DNA of 64,000 bases, from NCBI GenBank assembly GCA_041393965.1, contig JAWKJB010000002.1, positions 310,001 through 374,000 on the forward strand, in the 5' to 3' direction. Of the stretch, positions 1-8,625 are shown in pieces (within the stretch, counting starts at the first letter, position 1; each line of letters begins with the position of its first letter). This DNA comes from Acidimicrobiia bacterium. GTDB lineage: Bacteria; Actinomycetota; Acidimicrobiia; Spongiisociales; UBA5794. The notes under the pieces were generated by a model, which did not search any database, was not told where the DNA came from, and saw nothing but the letters and a program-made list of their open reading frames with translations. The position numbers were made by a program, and so were the translations under genes.

Positions 1-516
1 CGGGCGATGTTTCGCGAAGTCCACGAGCTGTATGAGCGTTTTCGGCTGCGTTCGTTTACCGGGTTCCGCGAGGCCGAGTCAGAGTTCGTGGTCGAGTCAG
101 ACGACATCGTGCTCACGGGTCGGATCGACGCCATCTTCGAAGACGACGACGGTGTCCGGATCGTCGACTGGAAGACCGGAACCTATCTGTCGGATCGAGA
201 GCCCCAGCTGTCGTTCTACGCCATGGCCTGGCATCGCGGGCACGACGAGGTACCGGTCGTGAGTGAGGCCGTGTCGATCGCGACCGGGGACTTCGTCCGC
301 CTCGAACCGTCGGCCCAGTCGATCAACGACACCGATGCACAGGTGGCAGCAATGGCCCGAACCTTGCAGGAGGCCCTGCGCGACGGGACCGATCTGGATC
401 GGTACGGGGGACCGCACTGTCGCTGGTGCCCGCTCCTCGAGGACTGCACCGAGGGAGGATCGGCCGTCGACCTCCTCGACCGCCCAACCGGGCGTTCTCG
501 GCGTTCTGTGGGCTGA
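1..516 (+). CDS. PD-(D/E)XK nuclease domain protein, 5'-truncated (C-terminal part)
   Basis: The reading frame is open to the left window edge, so only the C-terminal part is visible (about 170 residues; numbering here is from the ATG at 7). A RecB-type PD-(D/E)XK nuclease core is clear: GRID (D41), then IVDWKTG (D54, K56), then QLSFY (Q67-xxx-Y71). Three cysteines follow (C138, C141, C147), the spacing used by the C-terminal half of a 4Fe-4S cluster in AddB/RecB-type nucleases; the fourth ligand would lie upstream, outside the window. It is most likely the tail of a UvrD-like helicase-nuclease or a stand-alone RecB-family exonuclease; without the N-terminus these cannot be separated. It is separate from the 27.8-34.7 kb repair operon. 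Confidence 0.8.
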   Translation, partial: RAMFREVHELYERFRLRSFTGFREAESEFVVESDDIVLTGRIDAIFEDDDGVRIVDWKTGTYLSDREPQLSFYAMAWHRGHDEVPVVSEAVSIATGDFVRLEPSAQSINDTDAQVAAMARTLQEALRDGTDLDRYGGPHCRWCPLLEDCTEGGSAVDLLDRPTGRSRRSVG

Positions 517-589
517 CAGCGGCCCTTTTCGTCGTACGCGAACCCTGGGTACGCGCGCGGTAGGGGTCGGGGGTTGGCATACTCGTCGG

Positions 590-1441
590 ATGGCCCGGAC
601 CCTGCTCGCGCTTCATGCGCATCCCGACGACGAGTCCTCGAAGGGCGCGGGGACGGTGTCGCGCTACGCCGCTGCAGGCGTGCGCTGTGTCTTGGTCACC
701 GCGACCGGAGGCGAAGCAGGCGACATCCTGAACCCGGAGATGGAACGACCCGAGATCGCCGAGGACCTCCGGGCCGTTCGTGAGGCTGAATTGGCGGAAG
801 CGGCAGCGATCCAGGGCTACGACGATGTCATCCTTCTCGGATATCGCGACTCGGGTATGCCCGGTTCTGCGCACAACGCTGATCCTCGGGCGTTCTGCAA
901 TCAGCCCATCGACGATGTTCTCGGTCGCCTTGTTGAAATCGTGCGGGCGGAACGTCCCGATGTTCTGTTGGGATATGACTCCCACGAACGGTACCCACAC
1001 CCGGACCATCTCAGGATTCACGAGCTGACCGTCCCGCTCTTCGAAGCAGCGGCCAACCCGGGCCGGTTTCCCGATGTCGGCTCACCGTGGGAGATCAAGA
1101 AGGTCTATGCGCCGATGATCTTCACGAGGGAACGGGTCCTGGCGCTCCACCAAGCGATGCTCAACCGCACCGGAACGAGCCCGTACCAACAATGGCTCGA
1201 CCACATGGATGCCGACCGCGATCCCGAACGCCGGATGACACGGGTGAATGTCACCGGATTCATCGACCAGAGCAGACGCGCCCTGCTCGCGCATCGAACC
1301 CAGATCGATCCACAGGGACCTTGGTTCCGGGTACCAACGGATGTTGTCGAGGAGGTGTATCCGTGGGAGGACTTCGAGTTGCTCGCGACGCGCGTGGCAT
1401 GGGAGCCAGACGCCGAAGACCTGTTCGCGGGGATCTCGTAG
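590..1441 (+). CDS. mca: Mycothiol S-conjugate amidase Mca
   Basis: 283 residues, PIG-L/LmbE metal-dependent deacetylase fold. Mca cleaves mycothiol S-conjugates, releasing a mercapturic acid and GlcN-Ins during detoxification in the cytoplasm. The HPDDE motif (residues 11-15) and HPDH motif (137-140) supply the zinc ligands H11, D14 and H140; the length and the YRDSGM segment fit Mca better than the paralogue MshB. The ATG at 590 is chosen because the protein then starts directly at the conserved first strand; the longer frame upstream is antisense-like and runs through the preceding gene. CATACT lies 6 nt before this ATG and may be an off-consensus -10 for a leaderless start. The gene implies that the organism makes mycothiol, an actinobacterial thiol. 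Confidence 0.9.
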   Translation: MARTLLALHAHPDDESSKGAGTVSRYAAAGVRCVLVTATGGEAGDILNPEMERPEIAEDLRAVREAELAEAAAIQGYDDVILLGYRDSGMPGSAHNADPRAFCNQPIDDVLGRLVEIVRAERPDVLLGYDSHERYPHPDHLRIHELTVPLFEAAANPGRFPDVGSPWEIKKVYAPMIFTRERVLALHQAMLNRTGTSPYQQWLDHMDADRDPERRMTRVNVTGFIDQSRRALLAHRTQIDPQGPWFRVPTDVVEEVYPWEDFELLATRVAWEPDAEDLFAGIS

Positions 1442-1499
1442 CAAGTCCGGGCTCATGCTCGTCCTCATGCTCGTCGCGGCGTTCTGCTGAAATGGCGAT

Positions 1500-2804
1500 G
1501 TGATCCTCATCGGTGCCAAGGTCAGGTCAGCACTCGAAGAGGTTCCACGCGTCCTCCTCGACGAGGCTCACGCCCGGCTCCTCGACGACACCATCGATGC
1601 CGCAGCGGAACTCGATGCGTTGGTGGCAGAACCGAGCCTCGTTGTCGTGGTCGGTGGTTCCGGAAGCGGGAAGTCCACGATCACGAATGCGATCATCGGG
1701 TCCGATGTTGCCCCCGTGTCCCCGATCCGTCCGACGACCACCAACATCACCGCGATCGGGGCGTCCCCTCCTTTCCCAGTTGAAGGAGCGACCGAGTATG
1801 TCATCGTCGCTGGTTTGCCTGCAGGGCTGATCGTCGTCGACACGCCCCCATGGGACGCCGCAACGGACATCATCACCAACCTCGTCGAGGCCTCCGCGGT
1901 CACCATCGTGGTCGTCACGCCATCCCGGTACGGGGACGAATCGACACGCGAGGCAGTCGAGGCTGTTCGTCGCAGCAACAGCGCGCTGGTGATTGTCGCC
2001 AACCGCATGCCTGACGATGATGTCAGTCGCGAGCAACTCGAGGACGCGATCGGCGAACGGCTCGGGGAACTCCCGCAGGTGGTGGTGAAGGAAGGGGGAA
2101 TCGCCCACTTCCCGCGGTTGATCCTCGATCCGATCATCTCCGAGGACACCACTGCCGATGCGAGGCGGCGGCTCGCCGAACAGGTGTCGGAAGCGAGCCG
2201 TCGTCTCGCCCGTTTCCTGACCGCCTCGGCGAGCGATGTCGGAGCGCTCTCTCATGCGATCGATGCAACGGTCGTTCCCTTGGTTGGCCCCACGGGCTCT
2301 TGGGCCGGGTCGACATGGACGGAGACCGCCGAGGACCTCGTCGAAGCCGCCATGGGTGCTGTCGACCAGTTCGACGAAGCGGTTGTCGACGCCGGCAGCA
2401 CGGACCTTGCCGACCGCGTCAGGGATCATCTCCCGGCCGTCGACCGCGATGAACTCATGGTCGCCCTCATGTCGTGGAAGCAGGAAACGAGCCGCCGCGT
2501 ACGCGACGCCGCGAGGCTGCGGTTCCGGCTGGGCAAGCGCGCCGCCCTCGACCTGATCGAACGCGATTCGTGGCTTCTCGCGTCGAGCGAGGACGCAGCC
2601 GCACCGAGGCGAATGAAGCGGCTCCTCGGGCGCGAATACGAACGAACGACGGAGGCTGTTCGCTCGGAACTGGCGGACCTGCTCCAAACCCCTGCGTCGA
2701 CGCGTCAACAGCAGTGGGGTGCCGTCGTCGATGCGGCCGGCGAGTATCGACCCGGCATGCTCTTCGCCGCAGCTTCGGCCGGTGGAGGCACTACCGGTGC
2801 CTGA
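1500..2804 (+). CDS. Dynamin-like GTPase, first of a tandem pair
   Basis: 434 residues from a GTG start. It has a G1 P-loop (GGSGSGKST, about 52-60), a conserved TT switch-I region (PTTTN, about 79), G3 VVDTPP (D114) and a G4-like VANRMPDD (N168, D172). The C-terminal half is mostly charged helix. This is the arrangement of bacterial dynamin-like proteins (YfjP/DynA-type), large GTPases that bind or remodel membranes. No transmembrane segment is obvious. The next GTPase overlaps its 3' end by 8 bp, and the mscS gene overlaps that one, so the three are translationally coupled. A role at the membrane under stress is inferred from family and neighbours; no substrate is known. Confidence 0.72.
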   Translation: MILIGAKVRSALEEVPRVLLDEAHARLLDDTIDAAAELDALVAEPSLVVVVGGSGSGKSTITNAIIGSDVAPVSPIRPTTTNITAIGASPPFPVEGATEYVIVAGLPAGLIVVDTPPWDAATDIITNLVEASAVTIVVVTPSRYGDESTREAVEAVRRSNSALVIVANRMPDDDVSREQLEDAIGERLGELPQVVVKEGGIAHFPRLILDPIISEDTTADARRRLAEQVSEASRRLARFLTASASDVGALSHAIDATVVPLVGPTGSWAGSTWTETAEDLVEAAMGAVDQFDEAVVDAGSTDLADRVRDHLPAVDRDELMVALMSWKQETSRRVRDAARLRFRLGKRAALDLIERDSWLLASSEDAAAPRRMKRLLGREYERTTEAVRSELADLLQTPASTRQQQWGAVVDAAGEYRPGMLFAAASAGGGTTGA

Positions 2805-3723
2805 CATCCACCAGCTCGGCGATCTCCTCGACATCTGCCTCGCGCGATCCGAATCGGTTCTCGATGAGGCTGCGTGGTCCGACCTCGCCAAGCTTCGGGG
2901 CCATGTCCGAAGACGCGCAGGATTCCTCGGTGAGTTGCTCGTCGTCGCCCTCGCAGGGGGCACCGGTTCGGGGAAGTCGTCGTTGTTCAACGCCCTCAGC
3001 CATGCCCAGATCGCGACCGTTGGCATCGAACGCCCGACGACCTCGGAATGCCTCGCGGCCCTTCCGGCAGACGCGGTGGGGGATATCGAGGAGTTCGTCG
3101 CAGCGCTCGGCATCGACAGGACCGTCTTCGTCGACGGTCTCGATCGGATGGTGCTCGTCGATCTTCCCGACTTCGACAGCACATTCACGGATCACCGCGG
3201 GGTGGTCGAATCTGTGCTCGCGGTGGTCGACGCAGTGGTCTGGGTCTTCGATCCGGAGAAATACGCCGACCGGTTGATACACGAGTCGTTCCTCGCGCCG
3301 CTCGCAAGGCACGAGGACCAGATGCTCTTCGTTCTCAACCAGGTCGATCGACTCGGTGACGACGCTGATCTCGTGGCTGCGAGTCTGCGAAGCCATCTGA
3401 GGGGCGACGGCTTTCGCCATCCGGAGGTCGTGTGTTCGATCGCTGCGCCATCCGAGCGGGTTGATGTGCAGGTCGATGCGGTGCACAAGGCGCTGCGATC
3501 GCGGCTCGACATCAAGGACTCCGCCATGAGAACACTCGCCGTTGACATCGCTCAAACCGCCAACGCATTGTGGCGTGATCTCAGGGATCGGCACGCAGCA
3601 CTCGAAGGCAGCACGCGGGGTGATACCGCACTTGCGATGGCTTCTTTCGTATCGTTGGGGATCGCAGCACACGAGGCCGCAGCTGCGCATCCGGCAGAGG
3701 AGGGGCGCCGTGCAATCGAGTGA
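2797..3723 (+). CDS. Dynamin-like GTPase, second of a tandem pair
   Basis: 308 residues. The GTG at 2797 is supported by GGAGG at 2784-2788 with an 8-nt spacer. The P-loop is GGTGSGKSS (54-62), followed by a PTTSE switch region (80-84), G3 VDLPDFDS (D122, D125) and G4 NQVD (181-184), all well conserved. The C-terminal helical part is short (about 100 residues), so this partner looks smaller than a full dynamin. Pairs of adjacent dynamin-like GTPases, such as DynA/DynB in Streptomyces, act as heteromers; the same is inferred here from the overlap of the two genes. It also overlaps mscS by 14 bp. Confidence 0.72.
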   Translation: MPDIHQLGDLLDICLARSESVLDEAAWSDLAKLRGHVRRRAGFLGELLVVALAGGTGSGKSSLFNALSHAQIATVGIERPTTSECLAALPADAVGDIEEFVAALGIDRTVFVDGLDRMVLVDLPDFDSTFTDHRGVVESVLAVVDAVVWVFDPEKYADRLIHESFLAPLARHEDQMLFVLNQVDRLGDDADLVAASLRSHLRGDGFRHPEVVCSIAAPSERVDVQVDAVHKALRSRLDIKDSAMRTLAVDIAQTANALWRDLRDRHAALEGSTRGDTALAMASFVSLGIAAHEAAAAHPAEEGRRAIE

Positions 3724-4603
3724 CATCACCGGGTGGCTCACCGATACATGGGACCGCAGCGGGCGTGAGATCATCACAACCATCGGCGTCGTGGCGGCAG
3801 CGTGGATCGTCCTCCGGCTTGCGAGGCGAGCCGTTCGTCGCTGGGAGCAGAGTGTCACCGACCGGTTCGGCAACTCGGATCTGCAAGCCGAGCGTGAGCG
3901 CGCGCAGCGGATCGTCACGATCGCCGATGTGCTTCGACTCACCATTGCCATCACGGTGTGGGTGGTGGCGATCCTGACCGTGATGGCCATTTGGGGGCTC
4001 CCGATGTCGCCATTCATCGCGGTGGGAACAACCGTGGGGGTAGCGGTCGGATTCGGTGCCCAAGATGTTGTGCGGGACATCATCGCCGGGTTCCTGATCC
4101 TCATCGAGGACCAGTACTCGATCGGTGATGTCGTCGAGATCGCCGGCGTCAGCGGAACGGTGGAAGCGATCATGCTCCGCACCACCGTGCTCCGGGACCT
4201 CGACGGGAACCGGCATTTCGTTCCGAACGGGCAGATCAAGGTTGCCTCGAATCTCACATCGAAGTTCTCACGCCTCGTCGTCGATGTCCCCGTTTCGTAT
4301 GACACCGATCTTGACGACGCGATGCGGGTGGTTGCCGACGAGGCGAACAGCCTCGCCTCCGACGACGAATGGCGCCAGCACTTCATTGAGCCACCGGAGA
4401 TGCTCGGCGTGAACCAACTCGCCGATTCTTCCGTGCTCATCCGCGTGGTCATGACCTTGACCACCGAAGGTCGGTGGGTCGTCAAACGAGAGTTCCTTCG
4501 ACGGATCAAGAAACGGCTCGACCGTGAAGGAATCGAGATCCCCTTCAACCAACTGTCGATCAGGACCGTGAATCCCCCGCAGGCGCCGGAATCAGGTCCC
4601 TGA
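3710..4603 (+). CDS. mscS: MscS-type small-conductance mechanosensitive channel
   Basis: 297 residues from GTG 3710, preceded by an AGAGGAGGGG ribosome-binding site at 3696-3705. Three hydrophobic segments (about 21-37, 73-95, 101-133) precede the cytoplasmic beta domain. The pore helix is typical: GFGAQDVVRD followed by IIAGFLILIED and QYSIGDVVEI; VPNGQI (171-176) marks the beta-domain. Such channels open under membrane tension and release solutes during hypo-osmotic shock. The start lies inside the upstream dynamin-like gene, so the channel is co-translated with the two GTPases. The 3' end overlaps the convergent lipid-kinase gene by 12 bp. Confidence 0.92.
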   Translation: MQSSDITGWLTDTWDRSGREIITTIGVVAAAWIVLRLARRAVRRWEQSVTDRFGNSDLQAERERAQRIVTIADVLRLTIAITVWVVAILTVMAIWGLPMSPFIAVGTTVGVAVGFGAQDVVRDIIAGFLILIEDQYSIGDVVEIAGVSGTVEAIMLRTTVLRDLDGNRHFVPNGQIKVASNLTSKFSRLVVDVPVSYDTDLDDAMRVVADEANSLASDDEWRQHFIEPPEMLGVNQLADSSVLIRVVMTLTTEGRWVVKREFLRRIKKRLDREGIEIPFNQLSIRTVNPPQAPESGP

Positions 4604-5515
4604 CCCGCGCAGGACAAGCATGCCGTCTTCGACTGGCTCGATGATGACCCTCGTCGCCGTGCCGAGGAGTTCCCCGTCGGCTTGGAATGGTGCAGGAGGA
4701 TCGGCATCGATGGTGATCCGATCGAAGTCGGTCCACACATGGGCGCCCGAACGAGCGGTGTGGTTTCGCCGAAGCACGGCCCTCGAAAGCAGTGTCGTCG
4801 CGTTGCGGTAGCCGAGCCTGCCGACCGCAAGCGTTGCCATACCCGCGGGGGGGTTTTTGGTCAGGTGAAGGGGAATCGGCCCGAAGAATGTGTAGGGATC
4901 ATGCACCTGGGTGAGGGCCGCGAGACCGTCGAACGACTCGCCGTTGGCCTCGATGCGCAGGTTCGGAAGTCGGTTCCGCCAGTCCGATGTCAAACGCCCG
5001 ACCGCTGTCGACGCGTAGTGCACTCCTCCGAATCGGAGCTTGGCATAGGGCCGTTGCTCGGCGGCCTCGACGACGGCAGCGTCGAACCCGACTCCCACGG
5101 AGAAGGTCGCATACCGACGGATCGGCCCTGCACTGCTTGTCCCGGTGATGAGCGCCAGCCGTGTCGGAACGGGATCCCATTCGACCGCCCGCTCGGCCGC
5201 CTTGCGCGGTTTGCCGGGAATACCGAGGATTCTTCCGAGGACATTGGTGGTGCCAGCAGGGATGACACCGAGGGCTGTATCGGTTTGGGCGAGTCCGTTC
5301 GCGACATGGTGGGCAACGCCGTCACCGCCCATCGCGAACACGACATCGGCGCCGTTGCCCACCGCCTTGGATGTTTGGCGCATGGTGTCGGCACCGCTGA
5401 CCGGCCACTGCGTATCGAGATCCCACGCCTTCGACAGGGTTGCCACGATGTCGCGGAACAGTCCGCCGGTGAACTGGGAGGCAGATGGGTTTGCCATGAG
5501 GACCGCATGACGCAT
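4592..5515 (-). CDS. Diacylglycerol/sphingosine-kinase family lipid kinase (LCB5/YegS-like)
   Basis: 307 residues. The ATP-binding motif MGGDGV (62-67) and PAGTTNVLGR (86-95) define the DAGK catalytic domain. A C-terminal all-beta domain ends in the usual FQADGELLG segment. Family members phosphorylate diacylglycerol, phosphatidylinositol or long-chain bases at the inner membrane face; actinobacterial homologues serve phospholipid turnover and PI-mannoside pathways, and the actual lipid cannot be told from sequence. The gene is convergent with mscS and followed by an orphan receiver gene transcribed in the same direction. Confidence 0.82.
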   Translation of the reverse strand: MRHAVLMANPSASQFTGGLFRDIVATLSKAWDLDTQWPVSGADTMRQTSKAVGNGADVVFAMGGDGVAHHVANGLAQTDTALGVIPAGTTNVLGRILGIPGKPRKAAERAVEWDPVPTRLALITGTSSAGPIRRYATFSVGVGFDAAVVEAAEQRPYAKLRFGGVHYASTAVGRLTSDWRNRLPNLRIEANGESFDGLAALTQVHDPYTFFGPIPLHLTKNPPAGMATLAVGRLGYRNATTLLSRAVLRRNHTARSGAHVWTDFDRITIDADPPAPFQADGELLGTATRVIIEPVEDGMLVLRGSGT

Positions 5516-5546
5516 CGCCTGAGGGTATCGGGGGCACCAGCCGCAG

Positions 5547-5918
5547 TTATGCGTTGAGCAGCTTTTCGACCTTCTCGCGCAGATCGAGGGGCCTGAACGG
5601 TTTTGTCATGAACGCATCCGCCCCACCCTTGGCTGCTCGGTCGGCCATCTCCGGCTGTGCATGTGCCGTGAGCACAAGGACCTTCAGATGCTCGGTCCCG
5701 GGATCACCACGCAGCTCGCGCAGAACCTCCCAGCCGTCGAGTCCCGGGAGGCCGATGTCGAGGATGACGACATCGGGCACTTGGTCACGGATCGCAGCGA
5801 TGCCGGTTGGCCCGTCCTGGGCGGAGGTGATCGTCACATCAAGGACGCGCAGGCACACCTCGATGAGCCTCCGCACGGAGGAAGAGTCCTCGATCACGAG
5901 CACACGCGCCTGAGCCAT
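5547..5918 (-). CDS. Single-domain response regulator (receiver only)
   Basis: 123 residues from the ATG at 5918; the in-frame sequence upstream of it is low-complexity and not receiver-like. All receiver landmarks are present: acidic pair E10-D11, phospho-acceptor D54 in VILDIGLPGLDGWE, T84 in LVLTAH and K106 in TKPF. There is no output domain, as in CheY/DivK-type relay proteins. No histidine kinase is adjacent; the only kinase in the window is 33 kb away (38895-40679), so the partner is unknown. It is divergent from pruA across a 113-bp region. Confidence 0.88.
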   Translation of the reverse strand: MAQARVLVIEDSSSVRRLIEVCLRVLDVTITSAQDGPTGIAAIRDQVPDVVILDIGLPGLDGWEVLRELRGDPGTEHLKVLVLTAHAQPEMADRAAKGGADAFMTKPFRPLDLREKVEKLLNA

Positions 5919-6031
5919 GGTGGGTATATCGGCGCCTGACGGGCCGGCTGGAGCAGAATCGCCCCGTACGCGTTCGTGTGTCTGCCGTCGTAGCCTGTGT
6001 GCTGACAAGGCGATTCACGAGGAGGATCTCT

Positions 6032-7582
6032 GTGCTCAAACCCTACGCCCCAGAGCCATACTCCGACTTCACCGACGAAGCACCCGCATCGATGTACCGG
6101 GCAGCCCTCGTCCGCGTCGAAGCGAACCTCGGTGAGCACGCCGCCCTGATCATCGGTGGGGACCGCATTGACACCAAGACAACGATCGAGTCGGTCAACC
6201 CTTCGCGACCGGATCAACAGGTCGGTACGGCATCGTCTGCGGGTACGAAACACCTCGAGGGAGCGTTGGATGCCGCCTGGGATGCATTCGGGGGCTGGTC
6301 GCGAAGAACGGCCGAAGAACGCGCCGGATTCGCGCATCGCGTCGGTGACCTCATGTACGAGCGCAAGTGGGACCTCGCGGCGCTGGAGTCGTTCGAGGCC
6401 GGCAAGAACTGGGCAGAAGCAGAGGCCGATGTCGCAGAGGCCATTGATTTCTGTCGCTACTACGCGCATCAGGCACTGCGGATGGCTGAGCCCGTCGACC
6501 TCGTTCAGGTGCAAGGGGAGACCAACGAGGCCACACTCCAACCGCTCGGCGCCGGCGTGGTCATCCCCCCGTGGAACTTCCCGCTCGCGATTCCAGCCGG
6601 CATGGTCATGGGTCCCGTCGCTGCGGGCAATACGGTGATTCTCAAGCCGGCATCGAACACTCCGATGATCGCGTGGGCGTTCATGCAGGTTCTCGAGGAA
6701 GCAGGGCTGCCGCCTGGCGTTGTCAACTATCTGCCCGGTCCGGGTGGAGCGATCGGTGACGGTCTCGTCGACCATCCGAGAACCCGATTCATCAACTTCA
6801 CCGGATCCAAGGAAGTCGGGCTCCGCATCGCGCAGCGATCCGCCATCGTCAGCGAAGGGCAACGCTGGCTCAAGCGCGCTTTCATGGAGATGGGGGGGAA
6901 GGACGCCATGATCGTCGACGACACGGCCGATATCCCGGCGGCAGCCGCCGATGCAGTGCGATCAGCTTTCGGCTTTCAAGGGCAGAAGTGCTCCGCATGC
7001 AGCAGGCTCATCGTGTTCGAGTCTGTCCACGATGAGGTCGTTGAAGCGGTGGTCGACACGGCGTCGAAGTTGTCGCTCGGACCGGCGACGGCGAACCATC
7101 CGGTGGGTCCCGTGATCTCGGCTCAGCAGCACCGGTCGATTCTGTCCGAGATCGAAGCAGGGAAGCAGGAAGCAACCCTCGTCATGGGCGGACACCCAGT
7201 CGATCGCGATGGTGGCTACTACATCGAACCGACGATCTTCGTGGATGTGGAACCCGACGCGAGGCTCGCCCAGCACGAGATCTTCGGGCCCGTGCTCTCC
7301 GTGATCCGTGTTGCTGACTTCGATGAGGCCCTCACCGTGGCAAATGGAACCGAGTTCGGTCTCACTGGCGGTTTGTACTCCTCGGACCCCCAGAGGCTCG
7401 ATCGGGCGAGACGCGAATTCCATGTTGGCAACCTGTACCTCAACCGGAAGATCACCGGGGCCCTCGTCGGTGTGCAGCCGTTCGGGGGATTCAACATGTC
7501 AGGTTCCAACGCCAAAGCGGGGGGGCCGGACTACCTGCGGCTGTTCATGGAGATGAAGACGGTCAGCGAACGCCAGCGGTGA
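6032..7582 (+). CDS. pruA: 1-pyrroline-5-carboxylate dehydrogenase
   Basis: 516 residues from GTG 6032, with GAGGAGG at 6019-6025. It oxidises glutamate semialdehyde/P5C to glutamate with NAD+, the last step of proline and arginine catabolism. The length and sequence match the RocA/PruA type-2 aldehyde dehydrogenases. Visible motifs are PPWNFP (179-184), FTGSKEVG (256-263), the general base E286 in MEMGGKD and the nucleophile C320 in GQKCSACSR. No proline dehydrogenase gene is beside it. A -10-like TAGCCT lies at 5991-5996 in the divergent promoter region shared with the receiver gene. Confidence 0.93.
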   Translation: MLKPYAPEPYSDFTDEAPASMYRAALVRVEANLGEHAALIIGGDRIDTKTTIESVNPSRPDQQVGTASSAGTKHLEGALDAAWDAFGGWSRRTAEERAGFAHRVGDLMYERKWDLAALESFEAGKNWAEAEADVAEAIDFCRYYAHQALRMAEPVDLVQVQGETNEATLQPLGAGVVIPPWNFPLAIPAGMVMGPVAAGNTVILKPASNTPMIAWAFMQVLEEAGLPPGVVNYLPGPGGAIGDGLVDHPRTRFINFTGSKEVGLRIAQRSAIVSEGQRWLKRAFMEMGGKDAMIVDDTADIPAAAADAVRSAFGFQGQKCSACSRLIVFESVHDEVVEAVVDTASKLSLGPATANHPVGPVISAQQHRSILSEIEAGKQEATLVMGGHPVDRDGGYYIEPTIFVDVEPDARLAQHEIFGPVLSVIRVADFDEALTVANGTEFGLTGGLYSSDPQRLDRARREFHVGNLYLNRKITGALVGVQPFGGFNMSGSNAKAGGPDYLRLFMEMKTVSERQR

Positions 7583-7600
7583 TTCCCCATCCTCTCGTCC

Positions 7601-8530
7601 TCACTCGGTCCCGTCGTAGGTGTGCCAAACGACGGCGTTGCCAAGGGTGTCCATGATCATCGCGGTGTCTCCGCCGTTGGACCACACGGCCTGATCGGAG
7701 CACCAATGAAGCGCACCGACAGGTCCACCTTCGCACCCCGTGACGACGGTGACACTCTGACCGGGCTCGAGAGCGACACCGGGCGGAAACACGAAGCGGT
7801 TGCTCGAGGACTCGTCGCGGAGGGTCCAGCCAGCCATCGGAACGATGTCGTATCCCTCGTTGACGACGGTGATGTACTCGGCGTCGAGGGCTGACGCGTC
7901 CGGACCTTCCGGATCGAAGGCGAGGTCCGATACCCGAATCACCGGCCGGTCGGCGGCGACCCCTTCCTTGTCGCCGCATGCGTAGGTCCCCCACATGCCG
8001 TACCCGGACTGAAACGCTCTCGCCTCGAGCGCCTTGAGCGTCGCCGCCCCGTCGGAGCCGTCGTGGAGGGCGACCGCATGTCCGGTCGCGACCAGGTCGG
8101 CGTTCACATGCAGCGGAGTTGGGGTTTCGAGGTACACATGGCGCAGGAGCCGCCCGAACGAATCGACATCGTCGGCCCCCTCGATGAGCAACACCTCCGA
8201 GCCCTGCACGAGGGACATGAGATAGGCAGTGGATTCGGGGCCCCAGCACTCGTCGAACTCGGGAGCGTTGATTCCAACGAGCCGGACATCGACCTCGGCC
8301 CCGTCGACGAGGACGCGAATCGTGTCCCCGTCGGTGACATCGAGCACGGTGCCGACCACCCGGGTCTCGGGAGGAGGGAGGGTGATCGTGGTCGTCGTCA
8401 CCACCTCGACTCCCGGCAGTGTGGTCGATGTGGTGGTGGTGTCGTCGAATGCTGGCGATCGGGGCCGCGTGTCACACGCCGTGGCTGTGAGGACGGTGAG
8501 AATGGCGATCAGGACGACGCTGCGGCGCAT
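7601..8530 (-). CDS. Secreted lipoprotein nuclease: thermonuclease (SNase) domain plus lamin-tail domain
   Basis: 309 residues starting at ATG 8530. A signal peptide with a lipobox-like ATAC (C19) is followed by a Thr/Pro-rich tether (about 28-55). The staphylococcal-nuclease domain (about 57-185) retains the catalytic set: R83 in DVRLVGIN, E91 in APEFDE and R127 in SFGRLLR, with the metal-binding DGDT at 67-70. A lamin-tail (LTD) domain follows (about 195-305) with the GWTLRDE signature. The predicted product is an outward-facing, membrane-anchored Ca2+-dependent nuclease, plausibly for DNA/RNA scavenging. The gene converges on pruA. Confidence 0.85.
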   Translation of the reverse strand: MRRSVVLIAILTVLTATACDTRPRSPAFDDTTTTSTTLPGVEVVTTTTITLPPPETRVVGTVLDVTDGDTIRVLVDGAEVDVRLVGINAPEFDECWGPESTAYLMSLVQGSEVLLIEGADDVDSFGRLLRHVYLETPTPLHVNADLVATGHAVALHDGSDGAATLKALEARAFQSGYGMWGTYACGDKEGVAADRPVIRVSDLAFDPEGPDASALDAEYITVVNEGYDIVPMAGWTLRDESSSNRFVFPPGVALEPGQSVTVVTGCEGGPVGALHWCSDQAVWSNGGDTAMIMDTLGNAVVWHTYDGTE

Positions 8531-8625
8531 CCCGCAACGGTACAACCGGACACCGAGAACTCGATGCACTGCGCGGGGGGTCTTCGACTAGCATCCGCTC
8601 CGAGCTCCCTCACCGAAGAGAACCG

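Noticed and set aside
1527..3188. 553-codon antisense frame opposite both dynamin-like GTPases
   Set aside because: The G-motifs are on the + strand; the antisense product is compositionally biased with no domain.
2791..4830. 679-codon antisense frame opposite the second GTPase, mscS and the lipid-kinase end
   Set aside because: It is antisense to two well-supported genes, is rich in Arg/Ser/Thr, and has no family resemblance.
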